64,000 bases of DNA from Paenibacillus donghaensis (lineage in GTDB: Bacteria; Bacillota; Bacilli; Paenibacillales; Paenibacillaceae): assembly GCF_002192415.1 (NCBI RefSeq), contig NZ_CP021780.1:2790001-2854000 (forward strand), given 5' to 3'. A model generated the notes under the pieces. The model had not been told where the DNA came from, ran no database searches, and was given only the letters and a program-made list of their open reading frames with translations. A program made the translations under genes and the position numbers. Within the stretch, counting starts at the first letter, position 1; each line of letters opens with the position of its first letter. Positions 63,539 through 64,000 of this stretch are shown here, piece by piece.

Positions 63539-64000
63539 ATGAAACAAAAAAGAATGCGATTATTATTAGCGATTTTTATTTGTATTGTGCTTGCATTGCC
63601 TGCAGTAAGTGTACAGGCGGCAACAACGATCACCTCAAATCAGAGCGGAACCCAAGATGGTTACTACTATGAGCTGTGGAAGGATTCCGGCACCACAAGT
63701 ATGACTCTCGATAGTGGTGGCACGTTCAGTGCCCAGTGGAGCAATATCGGAAATGCGTTATTCCGTAAAGGCAAGAAATTTAACGAGACCCAAACACACC
63801 AGCAGATTGGAAACATATCAGTAAACTACAGTGCCAACTACCAGCCAAACGGCAACTCCTATTTATGTGTCTATGGGTGGACGGTTGACCCGCTCATAGA
63901 ATATTACATCGTCGATAGCTGGGGCAGCTGGCGTCCGCCAGGAGGAACGTCAAAGGGCACCATAACCGTTGATGGGGGGACATATGACATATATGAGACC
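63539..64000 (+). CDS. Secreted GH11 endo-1,4-beta-xylanase, N-terminal part
   Basis: The start is the ATG at 63539, 8 nt after AAAGGAGG. The frame is open to the window end (154 residues). The signal peptide ([19 protein letters not shown]...SVQA) is probably cleaved near residue 28. The GH11 jelly roll follows: [31 protein letters not shown], and [20 protein letters not shown] with nucleophile Glu121. The acid/base Glu lies beyond the window. It hydrolyses xylan outside the cell and is likely catabolite-repressed via the cre site. Confidence 0.93.
   Translation, partial: MKQKRMRLLLAIFICIVLALPAVSVQAATTITSNQSGTQDGYYYELWKDSGTTSMTLDSGGTFSAQWSNIGNALFRKGKKFNETQTHQQIGNISVNYSANYQPNGNSYLCVYGWTVDPLIEYYIVDSWGSWRPPGGTSKGTITVDGGTYDIYET

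Overview
The window looks like the chromosome of a Paenibacillus-type bacterium (Bacillota). It has moderate GC, strong AGGAGG-type ribosome binding sites, a Spo0E-family phosphatase, an RRNPP-type receptor followed by secreted pro-peptides, YesM/YesN-type two-component genes beside a sugar ABC importer, several Opp/Nik and Lpl-type transporters, a GH2 glycosidase and a GH11 xylanase. No rRNA, tRNA, CRISPR array, prophage or intact insertion sequence was seen.

Layout. 0-1 kb: the 3' end of a TPR quorum-sensing receptor, two tandemly duplicated pro-peptide genes and a Spo0E-like gene. 1.2-12.2 kb: a complete potassium-limitation system (kdpD, kdpE, two tiny membrane proteins, kdpF, kdpA, kdpB, kdpC, and a second KdpD-like protein made of two tandem sensor modules). 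Three promoters in it share one four-box operator geometry. 12.2-16.5 kb: a small-multidrug-export-like protein and an M23 lipoprotein, divergent from an OmpR/HK pair. 16.6-26.9 kb: a segment bracketed by two ~440 bp direct non-coding repeats, holding a lipoprotein, a truncated acetyltransferase, a MocR regulator with a divergent EamA exporter, a TetR/ABC export operon and another two-component system. 27-33.5 kb: a nickel/opine-type ABC importer plus a methyltransferase, behind a near-perfect Zur box. 33.7-39.2 kb: a nitric oxide/oxygen defence block (flavodiiron protein, NAD(P)H rubredoxin reductase, rubredoxin, Crp/Fnr regulator, flavohaemoglobin, and an NsrR gene broken by a one-base deletion in a G run). 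39.2-43.2 kb: a CapA-like protein, a PadR/MFS pair and a zinc-ribbon protein with a deoxyribosyltransferase/TIR-like C-terminus. 43.4-53.7 kb: a sugar ABC importer with YesMN-type control, divergent from a GH2 enzyme. 53.7-62 kb: an oxidoreductase cluster (SDR, two aldo/keto reductases) and a SaeR-like two-component system, among several genes reduced to their ends by internal deletions. 62-64 kb: MaoC, a YgbA-like protein and the start of a secreted GH11 xylanase under a CcpA cre site.

The main signals beyond routine annotation are: (1) a duplicated, C-terminally diversified pro-peptide pair behind an RRNPP receptor; (2) the shared four-box kdp promoters and the double-KdpD protein; (3) a Zur-boxed metal importer with a methyltransferase; (4) three genes whose best start codon is ATT; (5) a possibly phase-variable nsrR; and (6) a region of gene relics that kept both ends and lost the middle.
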